A stretch of DNA of 64,000 nucleotides from contig CP040678.1 of assembly GCA_005954745.1 (NCBI GenBank), positions 1,860,001-1,924,000 of the forward strand, in the 5' to 3' direction. The notes under the pieces are model-generated. The model was not told where the DNA came from and made no database searches. It was given only the letters and a program-made list of their open reading frames with translations. The translations under genes were made by a program, and so were the position numbers. Source of the stretch: Halostella pelagica. Lineage in GTDB: Archaea; Halobacteriota; Halobacteria; Halobacteriales; Natronoarchaeaceae. Numbering within the stretch: the stretch's first letter is position 1; each line of letters starts with the position of its first letter. This document shows, in pieces, positions 8,835 through 17,054 of the stretch.

Positions 8835-8947
8835 AAGCAGCCTCGTCGATTCGACGAGTTCGGACGGAACGCTGACGCCGTCCCGTACACGACCGCGTCG
8901 ACATCGGGATCGGTTCAATCATCACCGAGGGTGCGAAGTCGATAGAG

Positions 8948-9439
8948 TCAGCTATCCTGTCGTTCGCGGCCCTCACGGTCCGGCGTGAGGGTCCCGTGTT
9001 CGTCTATCTCGCCGCGGACGATGCGGGTACTCGAGATGATGTCGCCGTCCTCGGCGCGGGCGTACTCGACGACTTCGATGGTAAGCGGAGCGTTGCCAGA
9101 TTCTTCCCGTATCTCGTTTATCCGCTCGGCGACGTCGACCGTCTCCGGCGAGACGATCAGGTAGTCGAACTGCGGTTCCGTGGCAATGCCTGTCGGTTGC
9201 GTCAACGTCCGTATCTCGTACTCGCGGTCGTACTCCTCGGCGAACGAGGCGAGTTCTTCGTCGAGGTCCGCTTCTCGTTCGGAGAAGGGTCTGACGTAGC
9301 GGTCCTCCTTGCGGGTCTTCGGCGCGAGTTCGTCACTGGTGAGACCGACGGTAACGTCGCCGAGTTCGAACGCCCGTTCGAACAGCGATCGATGCCCGTC
9401 GTGCACCGGGTCGAACGTCCCACCCAGCGCTACCTTCAT
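8948..9439 (-). CDS. coaD: Phosphopantetheine adenylyltransferase (archaeal type)
   Basis: This 163-residue cytoplasmic enzyme transfers AMP from ATP to 4'-phosphopantetheine to give dephospho-CoA, the fourth step of CoA synthesis. The nucleotidyltransferase signature is clear: GGTFDPVHDGH with His13 and His16, the later TxPTGIATEPQFDYLIVSPET strand and the ISSTRI motif near the C-terminus that closes on the phosphates. Its length fits the archaeal/eukaryotic-type family. The ATG at 9439 is used. It lies downstream of the HTH gene on the same strand, 39 bases after it, and may be co-transcribed. Confidence 0.93.
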   Translation of the reverse strand: MKVALGGTFDPVHDGHRSLFERAFELGDVTVGLTSDELAPKTRKEDRYVRPFSEREADLDEELASFAEEYDREYEIRTLTQPTGIATEPQFDYLIVSPETVDVAERINEIREESGNAPLTIEVVEYARAEDGDIISSTRIVRGEIDEHGTLTPDREGRERQDS

Positions 9440-9478
9440 ATCGTCGTAAATCGGTTCCCGGTGCTTAAAAGAGTCGGG

Positions 9479-10147
9479 TTACGTCTCGGCGTCGTCGTCC
9501 CGAGACTCCTCAGTGTCTCTGTCCCTGTCGTCCTTGACGGTGATAGTTACCGGGTCTTCCGCCTCTTCGTCGAGGACTGACTCGGTCTCCGAGAGGTAAT
9601 CGTCTAGGTTGAACACGGTGTTCAGTTCGCTCTGAACCTGTCCGACGATGCCGCCGACCAGGTCGCTCGGGGCGATAGCAGTGTACTCGTACGGGTTGTT
9701 GCCCGCGCCGTCGCTCTCGCGTTTGCGCCGGTTCACTATCTCTTCCTCGTGGAGTTCCGCAAGCGCCTCGCGGACCGTACTCGGATACAGACCGGTCCCG
9801 CCGGCGATCTCTTCGCTCGTGCTGCCCGGATTCTTTCGCAGGTGGACGTATATTCTCGCGCGAGTCTCCGTGTCGAGTATCCACGAGAGGAGATCGACGA
9901 CGCCCTGATCGAACCCGTCGACTGCACGTTGCGTGGTGCTCTCGGTCTCCACGTCAGTGTCTTCGTCAACGACGGTGGTCTCGTCGTCGCCCTCCGAGAC
10001 GGCAACTTCCTCGTGGACGTCTCCCTCCTCGTCGACTTCCAGTCGTTCCTCGACCTCCACGTCCTCGTCGACGTCGACTGCCGCTTCCTCGACCTCGTCG
10101 CCTTCGACCGCTACGTCGTCGTTGTCGTTTTCAGTATCGTCGTCCAT
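9479..10147 (-). CDS. Acidic winged-helix transcriptional regulator
   Basis: A 222-residue protein from ATG 10147; an in-frame start at 10177 would add ten residues. The first 90 residues are an extremely Glu/Asp/Val-rich low-complexity tail. A winged-helix domain follows (LLSWILDTETRARIYVHLRK, GSTSEEIAGGTGLYPSTVREALAELHEEEIVNRRK), with a typical recognition helix and wing. The C-terminus (residues about 150-222) includes DLVGGIVGQVQSELNTVFNLDDYL and a second acidic tail. This domain order is common among haloarchaeal regulators related to the TrmB/ArsR group. No ligand domain is seen. Its targets are unknown. Confidence 0.75.
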   Translation of the reverse strand: MDDDTENDNDDVAVEGDEVEEAAVDVDEDVEVEERLEVDEEGDVHEEVAVSEGDDETTVVDEDTDVETESTTQRAVDGFDQGVVDLLSWILDTETRARIYVHLRKNPGSTSEEIAGGTGLYPSTVREALAELHEEEIVNRRKRESDGAGNNPYEYTAIAPSDLVGGIVGQVQSELNTVFNLDDYLSETESVLDEEAEDPVTITVKDDRDRDTEESRDDDAET

Positions 10148-10193
10148 TGTCCTTTCTGTAAGGACGGAATACCCCAACGGTGAAAAACCTTGC

Positions 10194-11303
10194 TTAGAGG
10201 AGGAGCGCTTCGCAGAGCGCGTCGAGACCTTCCGATTCGCGAAGTCGGCGCTGCCGACTTGCCCCGCTTTCGGACCCGTAGATGTCGCGGATGCCCGTCA
10301 CGCCGAGGCGCTCCGATTCCCTGTCGACGAGTTCGCCGAGGTCTATCGTCTCCGCGCCGTCGCGGGTGACGAACGCGGCGTCGTGACCGCGCCGGAGTGC
10401 GCGCCACTTGTTCTCGTCGAGCAGTTCGCGCCGCAGGCCCTCGGTCCCCACGTCTCCGCCCGCGATATCCGGCGGCTCGGGGTTCGCGCTGTCCTCGTAT
10501 CGTTCGGCCAGGTCAAACACCAGCGCACGCGTGTACTCCACGAACGCCATCACGCGCTCGGGGTCAGCCTGTCCGTCCGGCGTCCGCACCTCGACGGTCC
10601 CGTGTTCCGTGTGGGGCCTGACCTCGTGCCAGAGCTCCCCGCGGTCGTGTATCGACTCGGTCGCTAACATCCGTTGCTCGAACTCGTGGTAGGCGGCGAA
10701 GTCCTCGAACGCGGTCGGCATCCCCGTGTTCGGCAACCCCTCGAATATCTTGGCACGGGCGGACTGCAGGCCGGTGTCGAACCCGTTCCAGTACGGCGAG
10801 TTCGCCGATAACGCGAGCATTACGGGCAGGAACCAGCGCAACTCGTTGGCTATCCACGTCGCCTTGTCGGCATCGTCGATGCCGACGTGAACGTGCAGGC
10901 CGGCCGTGGTGTTGCGGTGTTGCGGGTACTGGATTCGGTCGAGCTGAGACCTGTAACGCGGCTTTTCGGCGTGTTCCAGTTCGCGCCACTTCGCCGTAGG
11001 GTGGAGGCCCGCCGCGGCGATTCGGTACCCGTGTCGCTCCGCGTGGTCGACGAGCGCCTCCCGAACCGCGCCCAGCGACTCTTCGGCGTCACCGAGCGAC
11101 TCGACGGCAGGCGTCTGCGTCTCGATGACGCACTTGAACAACTCGTGGTCCAGTCGACCGTCGAGTATCTCTGGTGGGTCGTGCCGGTAGACGAGGTCGT
11201 CCGTACCGGAGACGGGACGGCCCTCCTCGTCGACGACGTAGAACTCCTCCTCTATCCCAAGCGTCCCGAACTCGTCGAACCTCTCGGCGGCGGCCCGGTC
11301 CAT
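10194..11303 (-). CDS. gshA: Glutamate-cysteine ligase (haloarchaeal GCS2/YbdK type)
   Basis: A 369-residue enzyme predicted to make gamma-glutamylcysteine, the main low-molecular-weight thiol of haloarchaea. The N-terminus [18 protein letters not shown] is the Glu-rich ATP/Mg-binding start of the GCS2 family, and [14 protein letters not shown] is the HxH core strand. [16 protein letters not shown] is another conserved segment. I chose ATG 11303 ([16 protein letters not shown]), because an upstream in-frame start at 11360 adds an unconserved 19-residue tail. The gene ends 46 bases before the HTH gene start region, on the same strand. Confidence 0.9.
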   Translation of the reverse strand: MDRAAAERFDEFGTLGIEEEFYVVDEEGRPVSGTDDLVYRHDPPEILDGRLDHELFKCVIETQTPAVESLGDAEESLGAVREALVDHAERHGYRIAAAGLHPTAKWRELEHAEKPRYRSQLDRIQYPQHRNTTAGLHVHVGIDDADKATWIANELRWFLPVMLALSANSPYWNGFDTGLQSARAKIFEGLPNTGMPTAFEDFAAYHEFEQRMLATESIHDRGELWHEVRPHTEHGTVEVRTPDGQADPERVMAFVEYTRALVFDLAERYEDSANPEPPDIAGGDVGTEGLRRELLDENKWRALRRGHDAAFVTRDGAETIDLGELVDRESERLGVTGIRDIYGSESGASRQRRLRESEGLDALCEALLL

Positions 11304-11415
11304 CGCCCGAGAGTTTGCAACCCGCGAATAAATAGGGTTTGGAGTCGGCAGGCCTGCCACCGGATCGTCTCAACGCCGGCGAGACGGGCCAGACGGTTGT
11401 CCGACGGGTCGACCG

Positions 11416-11455
11416 TTTAAGTGCTTCTCGCGACAAGGGGTCATAGTAGAGGATT
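11416..11455 (+). repeat. Promoter-like direct repeat, copy 1
   Basis: The copy begins TTTAAGTGCTTCTCGCGA and continues with CAAGGGG, TCATAGTAGAGGATT. TTTAAG fits a haloarchaeal TATA box, and the conserved CATAGT lies about 27 bases downstream, where a transcription start would fall. Confidence 0.6.
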
Positions 11456-11487
11456 ATGCCTGAGCTCAATCCGGGGAGCGATGCGCT

Positions 11488-11504
11488 CGTCAGTCGCACT
11501 GACG
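11488..11504. terminator. 7-bp hairpin between promoter-like repeats
   Basis: CGTCAGT-CGC-ACTGACG forms a perfect 7-bp stem with a 3-base loop. A short T run (GTTTCTTT) follows on the + strand, immediately before repeat copy 2. It could terminate transcripts begun at copy 1. This is inferred from structure alone. Confidence 0.35.
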
Positions 11505-11511
11505 GCGTTTC

Positions 11512-11551
11512 TTTAAGTGCTTCTCGCGACAAGGGTTCGTAGTGAAGGATT
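11512..11551 (+). repeat. Promoter-like direct repeat, copy 2
   Basis: The first 18 bases (TTTAAGTGCTTCTCGCGA) are identical to copy 1, followed by CAAGGGT, TCGTAGTGAAGGATT. Copy 2 lies 96 bases downstream of copy 1 in the same orientation. Confidence 0.6.
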
Positions 11552-11638
11552 CTCGGGAGACTATCTGTCTTCGAGCGTAGCGTCTCTCGTCCGGAACCGC
11601 TGGCCGCGACTACGGATCTCACGTGAGGCCATTGACCC

Positions 11639-11678
11639 TTTAAGTGCTTCTCGCGATAAGGGTTCATTGTGAGGAAAT
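11639..11678 (+). repeat. Promoter-like direct repeat, copy 3
   Basis: It begins with the same 18 bases, then TAAGGGT, TCATTGTGAGG. It lies 127 bases downstream of copy 2 in the same orientation. The downstream third is more diverged than in copies 1 and 2. Confidence 0.6.
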
Positions 11679-11708
11679 GCGTCGGGTTCTGCGGTCCAGT
11701 TTTCTTCC

Positions 11709-11788
11709 GACAGAGTCGGCTGTACGCCAGTGAAGAACTCCGGCACCCCAAGTATCGAACATCGTTCCAACGAGACAGCCGACAGTAC
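11709..11788. repeat. 80-bp palindromic interspersed element, copy A
   Basis: The arms GTCGGCTGTA (11715-11724) and ACAGCCGACAGTA (11775-11787) are inverted. Internal blocks TGAAGAA, CGG, CCC, ATC and TTCC appear in the same order and spacing as in the element at 44639-44718, allowing small indels. The two are therefore homologous copies. The left arm here is less perfect. Confidence 0.6.
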
Positions 11789-11832
11789 GAAGCCATGCCT
11801 TTCTATACCCTCGGGAGCGTAAACCGCACGAG

Positions 11833-12582
11833 ATGAGTGGCGGCCCGCCGCAGACGTCGACCGGACCACCCACGAGCATCGAACGGGCGTGGCTACGTAG
11901 GGACATTAGCACCGGCCCAGGCGACGGATCGCTGTCGCGGTTAGATGCCGTCAAGGACGAACGCATCAGGCGATGGGACGTGGTGACGCCGAGCGCGACG
12001 CTCATCGGCCGTGCCGACCGTCCGGACGCGGACGTGGGGGAGAACCTCCGACGACTCCACGACGAGCAACACCCGGCGATGGACGGTCACAGCGCGCGGA
12101 TGCATCGACTGGAGAAGGCTCGAATCACCCACGCCTTCTGCAGTACGCTCTCGCTCACCGCCTGGGAACGCGACCGCGCGCTCGGGATCATGGTCGACCT
12201 CGACCTGACGGCGTTCGGAAGCCAGCGCGCTATCGAGAAGGTCGCACTGGTCGTCGTCCAGTACGTCGTCGACGACGAGCGACGACGGCAACTCGGCCTC
12301 CACGACCAGGGGTGGGTGAGCGACCAGTCGCCGGAGAGACTCGAATCGCTGTACGAGCGCTTCGAATCCATCAAAGAGAACCCCGAGTATCGAGAGTTGC
12401 TGGCGGCCCACGGTCTGGACACGACCAGCGTGAACCGACTGAACCGGACGCTACGGGAGCAACTCGACGAACAGGACCTCGAAGGGAACGTCCTCGGCCG
12501 CTCCCCGTATCGGGACCCGAGCATGCCGGTTATCAGGGACCGCTCGAACGGTAACGGGGACGCCCCCGACGGCACTGAGTGA
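11833..12582 (+). CDS. Probable haloarchaeal RNA polymerase subunit epsilon
   Basis: A 249-residue protein. The segments RRWDVVTPSATLIGR, DVGENLRRLHDEQHP, TAFGSQRAIEKVALVVVQYVVDDE and DEQDLEGNVLGRSPYRDP match my recollection of the haloarchaea-specific RNA polymerase epsilon subunit (RpoEps). Residues about 90-150 (RLEKARITHAFCSTLSLTAW onwards) look like the helices of a TFB-type cyclin repeat, with RAIEKVALVVVQYVV in place of the GRSIE...A helix. A TATA-like TTCTATA near 11802 is about 29 bases before the ATG, so the mRNA is probably leaderless. Its exact role in transcription is not established. The convergent neighbour is flpA. Confidence 0.62.
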   Translation: MSGGPPQTSTGPPTSIERAWLRRDISTGPGDGSLSRLDAVKDERIRRWDVVTPSATLIGRADRPDADVGENLRRLHDEQHPAMDGHSARMHRLEKARITHAFCSTLSLTAWERDRALGIMVDLDLTAFGSQRAIEKVALVVVQYVVDDERRRQLGLHDQGWVSDQSPERLESLYERFESIKENPEYRELLAAHGLDTTSVNRLNRTLREQLDEQDLEGNVLGRSPYRDPSMPVIRDRSNGNGDAPDGTE

Positions 12583-12604
12583 GGACGCTCGCCCGACAGA
12601 GGGT

Positions 12605-13234
12605 CTACCGCGGCCGCGCGACAACGGCGAGGTGGTCGTCGTGGAACGGTTCCAGCCGCTCGGTTTCGAGCAGTTCGTACGTCTCTTCCAGTTCAGAGAG
12701 GACACTGTCGAAGACGCTGTCCGGGTCCCTGGTGACGTCCTCGCTGCGCGCCTTGACTGCGGCGATCAGTCGGCCGTCGTCGGCGAGGAACCGTCGGTTT
12801 TCGGCTGCGACGCGGGCCTGTCCGCGCGTCGCAACGTCTTGCACGATAGCGTCCAGTTCGTTCTCGACGACGTGCGCGTAGGTCTCCGGCTTCCGGGCGT
12901 CCTTGAGCAGCGGAAACAGGCGCTCGCGGTCGCGCGCGACATCTAACAGGTCCCGTACCGGCCGCGCAGCGAACTCCACGGCGTACGTCGGCCCGGCGAA
13001 GTCGGCGACGTGGCTGACGGTCGTCCCGCTCGCTGCGCCCAGATAGAGGACTGCATCGCCGTCCGACAGTCCCGTTTCCATACCGTTCTCGAACATCGCA
13101 CCGAGTTTCGACCGGCGGGCGTCCCACAGCCGCCACTCCCCGTCGGTCGGCTCGCCGTAGACGGGCGCGCCGCGGGTCGCGAGCCGTTCGGCCCCGTCGA
13201 TAGTCCGCCGGGCGACGCCGTCGGGACGGCTCAT
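12605..13234 (-). CDS. flpA: Fibrillarin, rRNA/tRNA 2'-O-methyltransferase
   Basis: This 209-residue protein is the catalytic subunit of archaeal C/D-box sRNPs and methylates ribose 2'-OH in rRNA and tRNA using S-adenosylmethionine. The SAM-binding motif is VLYLGAASGTTVSHVADF (residues about 62-79). YAVEFAARPVRDLL, NELDAIVQDVATRGQA and the LIAAVKARSEDVT strand (catalytic Lys region) follow in the usual order. Its length is slightly below the family average. Its start overlaps the stop of the upstream nop5 gene by 4 bases, and the two form a coupled operon. Confidence 0.95.
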   Translation of the reverse strand: MSRPDGVARRTIDGAERLATRGAPVYGEPTDGEWRLWDARRSKLGAMFENGMETGLSDGDAVLYLGAASGTTVSHVADFAGPTYAVEFAARPVRDLLDVARDRERLFPLLKDARKPETYAHVVENELDAIVQDVATRGQARVAAENRRFLADDGRLIAAVKARSEDVTRDPDSVFDSVLSELEETYELLETERLEPFHDDHLAVVARPR

Positions 13235-14082
13235 TCGTCGCCACCCCGCGAGCGGATAGACGCGATTCTGTCGTCCAGTTCGTCGTCCAGTTCCGGTTTG
13301 CGCTCGCCCGAGTAGTGGTCGACGCGGGCGGCGATAGTCAGTTTCCCGGCGAGCGCACGCGACGCGGACCCGCGCTGGTCGGGAGCGGTGTTGCGGACGT
13401 ACTCGTGCGTGTAGATGATCCCGTGTTTCGGCGAACTCGCCTGCCCGCGCAGGTGCGCGAACAGCGCGTCCTCGGCACCGAGAACCTGAACGGTGCCGCT
13501 CGGCATCTTAGCGAGCGACCCCAGGCCGCCCGCGAGTGCGATGAGACGCGCGGAAAGCACCGGGCCGGCCATCGCAGCCAGGTTCGGCGCGACGACGCTC
13601 GCCTGTTGCTGGACGAACGTCCGGAGTTCGTCGCGCTCGTCGGCCAGCGACGCCACCCGTCGAGCAAGGTCGACGACCCGTCGCTCGGTGGGGCCGTCAG
13701 GGTCACTCTCCGCGAGCGTCCGTGCGTACTCGACGCCGGTCCCAGCATCGTCGAACAGCGTGCCCGCCCACTCCGCGACGCGCTCCGCCAGTTCGTTTGC
13801 CGTCCGCTCGCAGTCGTCCATGGCTCGAACCGCGTGTGCGAGCTGGCGGTCGTCGGCCCGCTCGGCTTCCTCGACGGCCGCTGCCGTCGCCGCGAGCGTC
13901 GCCTCGCGGAGCCGGTCGTAGTAGTCGTCTTCGCCGTCGGCGAAGCCGGCCTCGACCGCTTGCACCGGCCAATCACGGGGCGCGGCCGCGCTACCATCGC
14001 GTATTCCAGTGGCGGCTCCCTCCACGTTGCCGGGATCTACGCTCTCGAACCATCCCGCCCCGGAGGGGGTCCTATCGTTCAT
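13231..14082 (-). CDS. nop5: Nop5/Nop56-like C/D-box sRNP scaffold protein
   Basis: This 283-residue protein (ATG 14082; a GTG two codons upstream is possible) is the scaffold that bridges fibrillarin and L7Ae on C/D-box sRNAs. An N-terminal region is followed by a long coiled-coil helix pair (about residues 60-160). The signature Nop domain includes SVVAPNLAAMAGPVLSARLI, ALAGGLGSLAKMPSGTVQVLGAEDALFAHL and PKHGIIYTHEYVRNT, with the conserved PKHGIIY-type RNA/protein contact loop. The C-terminal tail is charged. It overlaps flpA by 4 bases, as is usual in archaea. Confidence 0.95.
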   Translation of the reverse strand: MNDRTPSGAGWFESVDPGNVEGAATGIRDGSAAAPRDWPVQAVEAGFADGEDDYYDRLREATLAATAAAVEEAERADDRQLAHAVRAMDDCERTANELAERVAEWAGTLFDDAGTGVEYARTLAESDPDGPTERRVVDLARRVASLADERDELRTFVQQQASVVAPNLAAMAGPVLSARLIALAGGLGSLAKMPSGTVQVLGAEDALFAHLRGQASSPKHGIIYTHEYVRNTAPDQRGSASRALAGKLTIAARVDHYSGERKPELDDELDDRIASIRSRGGDE

Positions 14083-14185
14083 ACTCACCCGTTAGACGCC
14101 GGCCTTGTATATGCGTTCTCGATACGGTGGTTCGGTAATCGGACTAGAATCTCTAAATCACTGTACACCGATCCCCCTATATTGC

Positions 14186-14794
14186 ATGCCGAAATCAACG
14201 TTACAAACACTGACCGGGCATTCACCAGCTACCACTACTACGCGGCGTCGTCTACTCAAAGGAACGCTGGGCGTTGGAGCTACCGTCGCCGCTCTCCCGG
14301 CCCTGAGCGGCGTCGCGGCAGCGCACTTTCCGCACGAACTCAGTATCGATATCCAACCGCAGAACGCGGATAACTTCATAGACCGACACACCCACGAGTC
14401 CGTCTCCGTTGCCGTCCACCCCGTCGAGTTCCTGAATGAGGACGGCGAACGGAAAACGTTCGACCCGACAGACGAACCCGTACGCTATCGCTTCGGGTCG
14501 CGGTTCACGGTGAAAGACGGCGAGGGAGCGCGCCCGATGGACGGCGGGACAGTCACTCAGGTCGAGAGCGGACACGGTGACGGTCACGACGCGCTCGTAC
14601 TGGAGTTCCCGGTCGACGAAACCGGACTCGACGGCGAGGAAGAAACTGCGTGGCTGTACTGGGAGCGCGACGAGTCCGGAGAACACGGCTACTCGGGCGT
14701 CGACTCCGTGAGAGTCTACGGATCGGAGTCATCCGAACAGAACCTCAGTGGCCTTCTCGGACGGTTGTTGAACGCACGGGCGACCGGCGAGTGA
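14186..14794 (+). CDS. Tat-exported haloarchaeal protein, function unknown
   Basis: A 202-residue protein from ATG 14186. The signal TTRRRLLKGTLGVGATVAAL ends at a plausible cleavage site (SGVAAAHF), with no lipobox Cys, so it is probably secreted and free or loosely attached. The mature part has a beta-rich pattern (ELSIDIQPQNADNF, ESVSVAVHPVEFL, YRFGSRFTV, LVLEFPVDETGL) resembling a small immunoglobulin-like sandwich. I recognise no enzyme motif. It stands alone between nop5 (divergent) and the kinase-like gene. Confidence 0.62.
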   Translation: MPKSTLQTLTGHSPATTTTRRRLLKGTLGVGATVAALPALSGVAAAHFPHELSIDIQPQNADNFIDRHTHESVSVAVHPVEFLNEDGERKTFDPTDEPVRYRFGSRFTVKDGEGARPMDGGTVTQVESGHGDGHDALVLEFPVDETGLDGEEETAWLYWERDESGEHGYSGVDSVRVYGSESSEQNLSGLLGRLLNARATGE

Positions 14795-14967
14795 CTGTCG
14801 ACTAACTGGTTTCTCGTCGCGATTTGTACGACTGCCGCGTCTGTCACCGCTCGGCGTCACGTGACGGAAGCGGTCGACCCAGTTCGGTCGGCTGATAAGA
14901 TCATACCCAACAGACACATCACAGACGCGACGAGTTTTATGTTCCCACAGGCGAACCGTGAGATACA

Positions 14968-15855
14968 GTGGGAGTTCCAAGTGACCGTGGCGCGCTAAAA
15001 ATCGCCTCAGTGTATGCGCTACTCGGCGTGCTGTGGGTGACGATGTCCGACATCGTCGTCGTTCAGTTAGTCCCTCAGCCGGAGTCGGCGGTCCGCTTTC
15101 AGATCCTCAAGGGTAGCGTTTTCGTCGCCGTTTCCGCGGCGTCGATCTACTTCCTGACGGCCAGAAGTTTCGAATCGCTACACGAGTCAAAGGCGGACCT
15201 CGAACGCTCCACGAAGCAGGCACAGATCCTGCGGCGGGTACTCCGACACAACGTCTGCAACGCGACCAACGTGATCCACGGCCGCGCGGAGATGATCGTC
15301 GACGAAGTCGACGACACGCAGGCGCAAGTGCACGCGGAGGCGATGCTCGAAACCGCGGAGGACCTCCTGCAATTGACCGAGGAAACCCGTCTCCTCCGGC
15401 GAGTGATGAACGATCCGGACCGCCCGAACACGCCTGTCGACGTGGACGAACTGGTATGCAACTGCGTCGAAGAACTGGCTTCCGACTACCCGACGGCAAC
15501 GATCGCCACGGAACTCGCCGGCGACTCCCGGGCGTTAGCTGACGAGTACGTCGATGTCGCCATAGAGAACGTGGTCGAATTACCGCTGCGGTACACGACA
15601 GCGTCGTCTCCGTCGGTACGGGTCGTGACCGAGCACGATGGAAACGACGTGGTCATCCGCGTGACGAGCGACCAGATGTCCGTGCCCGAAACCGAACGCA
15701 CAGCGCTGGAGGATACGCCTGAGACCCCGATCTCTCACGCCGAAGGTCTGGGACTCCGCGTCGCGCAGGCGGTCGTCGCCCGTTCGGACGGCGATCTATC
15801 TATCGTCGACGAGGGCGAGAAGACTGTCGTTCAGGTGACGTTGCCCCAGGTCTGA
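14968..15855 (+). CDS. Membrane histidine-kinase-like protein with degenerate ATP site
   Basis: A 295-residue protein read from GTG 14968; no better start is visible. Two membrane helices (IASVYALLGVLWVTMSDIVV and ILKGSVFVAVSAASIYFLTA) precede a short coiled linker. The H-box ILRRVLRHNVCNATNVIHGRAEMI keeps the phosphoacceptor His of the haloarchaeal LRHN type. The ATPase domain is eroded: the N-box reads VAIENVVELPLRY without the second Asn, and the DxGxG lid region reads VTSDQMSVPE. Only AEGLGLRVAQAVV (G2-like) survives. It could be a phosphotransfer-only or scaffolding protein. No response regulator is adjacent. Confidence 0.72.
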   Translation: MGVPSDRGALKIASVYALLGVLWVTMSDIVVVQLVPQPESAVRFQILKGSVFVAVSAASIYFLTARSFESLHESKADLERSTKQAQILRRVLRHNVCNATNVIHGRAEMIVDEVDDTQAQVHAEAMLETAEDLLQLTEETRLLRRVMNDPDRPNTPVDVDELVCNCVEELASDYPTATIATELAGDSRALADEYVDVAIENVVELPLRYTTASSPSVRVVTEHDGNDVVIRVTSDQMSVPETERTALEDTPETPISHAEGLGLRVAQAVVARSDGDLSIVDEGEKTVVQVTLPQV

Positions 15856-15924
15856 CGGGCCGACAGGTCAGTCTGTCGCCGAGACACGCTTTTATACCCG
15901 GCAGCACGGACAATCAGGTAGCGA

Positions 15925-16071
15925 ATGGAAGCGAACAACGACCCCCCTGCAAACCAGGAGGAAGACAGATACTGCGCGTACGAGACTGAGGACGACCGCT
16001 TCGTGGTGTACGACGCGGACAACGACGAGGCGTGGATTCACTCGTCGGAAACGGTTGCGGTCGAACGATAG
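15925..16071 (+). CDS. Small acidic haloarchaeal protein (DUF7331-like, 48 aa)
   Basis: A 48-residue protein: an Asn/Pro/Glu-rich start, then EDRYCAYETEDDRFVVYDAD and NDEAWIHSSETVAVER. The pattern aromatic-Tyr, E-D-x-x-F-V-V-Y-D, then E-A-W-I-x-S matches a widespread short haloarchaeal family that I recall as DUF7331. A TTTTATAC sequence (15891-15898) is about 30 bases before the ATG, giving a leaderless start. Its function is unknown. Confidence 0.72.
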   Translation: MEANNDPPANQEEDRYCAYETEDDRFVVYDADNDEAWIHSSETVAVER

Positions 16072-16208
16072 ACCCGACCGCTTCGTACCGATCTATTCGT
16101 ATTTCTCGAACGGCTTTCCGAAGACGGTACACGTGTGGAAACGGACGGAGCGTCGGCTACTTCGGAAGCTTGTGCACTTCGTCGCGGTAGTGTATCCGGC
16201 CAGTCCCG

Positions 16209-17054
16209 TTAGATGTCGTCCGGGTCCTCGACGATGCGATTGGCTTCCACTCGTTCCCGTTCCCGGTACGCCCGGCGCATCTCGGCGTGGAGGCCGTCCC
16301 AGTCGTCAGTGTGATTCTGGGCCCGCCCGCCGACGTCTGACAGGCCGTTCGCGGGAGCAGTTCCCGCTTCGATAGGGAGTCGGAGGCCGTTCGATTCGAG
16401 GAACGGTTCGACCGTCGCGAGCCACTCCATGTGAACATCGTCGAGTCCCCTCCGGCGTATGCCCAGGTCGACGATGTCGGTTTCGACGTTCTCGTCGACC
16501 GGTTCGAACAGCGTCAGCGCGTGCGGGAACAGACGGTCGACGGCGTTTTGCAGACGCTCGCGGCCGCGCTCGCCCTCGGCGAGTCGTTCGAGGCAACTGC
16601 GGGCACGCTTGCGGTGGTACTCTTCCTCGCCGCGAACCTTCTCCAGGCGGTCGGCGATCGGCGGATAGGTCGAACTCTCCAGCGATGCCAACCGCAGGTC
16701 CTCGGCGACGTCGTAGAAGTAGCTCCGCACTACCGCGCCGGCCCAGTTCCCGTCGGCGAGCCGTAGCTCCGGGAGCGTTGAGTGACGGAACTCGCCGGGG
16801 TCGCGTTCGTAAATGAGGGACAGTTCCGAGTGTCCGAAGTCCTGTAACAGGTCGTACCAGAGGCGTGCGTGGCTGAATTCGTCTTGAGCGATAGTGGCAA
16901 GCGCCAGGCCTGACCTGAGAGAGGGCGCGCGGGCCTCCCACTGGAAGTATCGCTCCGCGAGGACAAGTTCGTCGTCAGCCAGGCGGAACAGCAGGTGTTC
17001 GACTGCGGTTCGTTCCCGGTCGGAAAGGTCGTCTGGGTCGAGTGTGGATGTCAT
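16209..17054 (-). CDS. paaC: PaaC-like subunit of phenylacetyl-CoA 1,2-epoxidase
   Basis: A 281-residue helical ferritin-like protein. In the PaaABCE monooxygenase, which epoxidises phenylacetyl-CoA, PaaC is the structural partner of catalytic PaaA. Visible carboxylate/His signatures are LAERYFQWEARAP (Glu), ATIAQDEFSHARLWYDLLQD (ExxH-type), YDVAEDLRLASLE and VRGEEEYHRKRARSCLERL (second ExxH). RLFPHALTLFEP and GLDDVHMEWLATVEPFL are typical of the PaaC C-terminus. No paaA, paaB or paaE gene lies beside it here. A thioesterase and a PaaG-like gene lie 0.45-0.9 kb upstream. Confidence 0.82.
   Translation of the reverse strand: MTSTLDPDDLSDRERTAVEHLLFRLADDELVLAERYFQWEARAPSLRSGLALATIAQDEFSHARLWYDLLQDFGHSELSLIYERDPGEFRHSTLPELRLADGNWAGAVVRSYFYDVAEDLRLASLESSTYPPIADRLEKVRGEEEYHRKRARSCLERLAEGERGRERLQNAVDRLFPHALTLFEPVDENVETDIVDLGIRRRGLDDVHMEWLATVEPFLESNGLRLPIEAGTAPANGLSDVGGRAQNHTDDWDGLHAEMRRAYRERERVEANRIVEDPDDI

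Larger units (their letters stand above)
11304..11832. other. 529-bp intergenic region with promoter-like repeats and a palindromic element
   Basis: No convincing protein gene lies here. The leftward frames that read PLSREALK three times are simply the repeats below translated. The region holds three ~40-bp direct repeats starting with TTTAAG, a perfect 7-bp hairpin between the first two, and one copy of an 80-bp palindromic element next to the probable RpoEps gene. The divergent gshA promoter must also lie at its left end. Confidence 0.6.

Noticed and set aside
11416-11678. CRISPR array
   Set aside because: Only three repeats are present, with unequal spacing (96 and 127 bases), diverging 3' ends, no dyad symmetry and no cas genes. 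They fit promoter modules better.
11561-11869. Leftward open frames reading PLSREALK several times, resembling a repeated-peptide gene
   Set aside because: The peptide repeats are only the promoter-like DNA repeats translated. The frames lack haloarchaeal acidic composition and overlap several frames at once.
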